This document shows, one piece after another, positions 6,070 through 6,492 of a stretch of 6,492 nt of DNA. The translations under genes and the position numbers were made by a program. The DNA is from CAVSWN01 sp046728115 (GTDB taxonomy: Bacteria > Acidobacteriota > Vicinamibacteria > Vicinamibacterales > CAVVIG01). The stretch spans positions 1-6,492 of the forward strand of contig JBKPDW010000039.1 in assembly GCA_046728115.1 (NCBI GenBank), given 5' to 3'. The notes below the pieces were generated by a model that was given only the letters and a program-made list of their open reading frames with translations, had not been told where the DNA came from and made no database searches. Each line of letters opens with the position of its first letter. Position 1 is the stretch's first letter.

Positions 6070-6492
6070 TCCCCGATGAAGAACGGCCAGTCACCGTGGT
6101 GCTGATGGGCGTCTCGGGTTCCGGCAAGTCGACCGTAATGAAGCGCATGGTGGAGCGGCTCGGTTGGCTTGCTGCGGAGGCCGACGATTTCCACTCCGCC
6201 GCGAACGTCGCGAAGATGTCAGTCGGCCGACCGCTGACCGACGACGACCGGTGGCCGTGGCCGAATGAAATCGCCGCCTGGATCGCCGAACGTGAGAAGG
6301 CCGCGGAGAACGCCGTGGTCACGTGCTCGGCGCTCAGGCGGAGGTACCGCGACTTCCTTCGGAACGGGCATCCATCCGTTCACTTCGCGCATCTCGTCGT
6401 CGATCGAAAGGTCCTGGAGCGCCGGATGGACCGGCGTTGCGGACACTACATGCCGTCGTCGCTGCTCGGCTCTCAGCTGGACACACTCGAGC
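6066..6492 (+). CDS. gntK: Gluconokinase (EC 2.7.1.12), 3'-partial
   Basis: The cytoplasmic enzyme phosphorylates D-gluconate with ATP to 6-phosphogluconate, feeding the pentose-phosphate and Entner-Doudoroff routes. The P-loop MGVSGSGKST (ATG at 6105) is followed by the family motifs in order: ADDFHSAANVAKM (substrate side), GRPLTDDDRWPW, VVTCSALRRRYRDFLR, and GHYMPSSLLGSQLDTLE. The frame is open to the edge. About 142 codons are visible, so roughly the last 20-35 residues are missing. The start is uncertain. TTG at 6066 overlaps the stop of the upstream remnant (TTGA), which would allow translational coupling. GTG at 6096 or 6099 would give the few residues usually found before the P-loop. 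Neither has a strong RBS. The sequence is undamaged and conserved, so this is likely host chromosome. No gluconate transporter or regulator lies in view. Confidence 0.9.
   Translation, partial: MIPDEERPVTVVLMGVSGSGKSTVMKRMVERLGWLAAEADDFHSAANVAKMSVGRPLTDDDRWPWPNEIAAWIAEREKAAENAVVTCSALRRRYRDFLRNGHPSVHFAHLVVDRKVLERRMDRRCGHYMPSSLLGSQLDTLE

Overview
The window looks like accessory DNA running into a chromosomal flank of a GC-rich Gram-negative environmental bacterium. The lineage is uncertain. The beta-helix and integrase-core transposase families would fit Acidobacteriota, Pseudomonadota or similar soil groups, and no marker gene settles it. The first ~2.5 kb hold two tandem, same-strand copies of a secreted right-handed beta-helix protein. 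The left copy is intact but lacks its first ~100 residues at the window edge. The right copy has its signal peptide and a strong ribosome binding site (RBS) but is split by a frame break.

From 2.59 to 3.19 kb lie two diverged tandem copies of a small, basic, phage-associated protein (DUF5681-like). The first is broken by one missing base and the second is intact. Both carry the same short sequence just after the stop codon. At 3381-3434 there is a clean 3' piece of a tRNA-Leu(UAA) gene: anticodon loop, variable arm, T-arm and acceptor 3' strand, with no D-arm or 5' acceptor strand. This is the usual scar of an element integrated into a tRNA 3' end. Its orientation predicts that the element lies to the left, with the intact tRNA beyond the left edge of the window.

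To the right of the scar are decayed genes: a short hypothetical gene with a good RBS and an early frame break (3504 on), the N-terminal third of an IS1182-like transposase (about 3803-4230), and an apparently intact integrase-core (DDE) transposase on the minus strand (4399-5424). Beyond these are the membrane portion of a LytS/YehU-type sensor kinase that lost its kinase domain (5534-6069) and the start of a gluconokinase gene (6066 to the edge), the only clear metabolic gene.

A pattern cuts across the window. At least four, probably five, genes have a frame break, and every one is restored by adding one base. This is either deletion-type sequencing or assembly error, or real decay biased to single-base deletions. 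It decides how many of these genes are truly dead. I see no CRISPR array, no complete RNA gene, and no clearly new multi-gene system. The most unusual elements are the paired beta-helix genes beside a tRNA-scarred, phage-flavoured segment.
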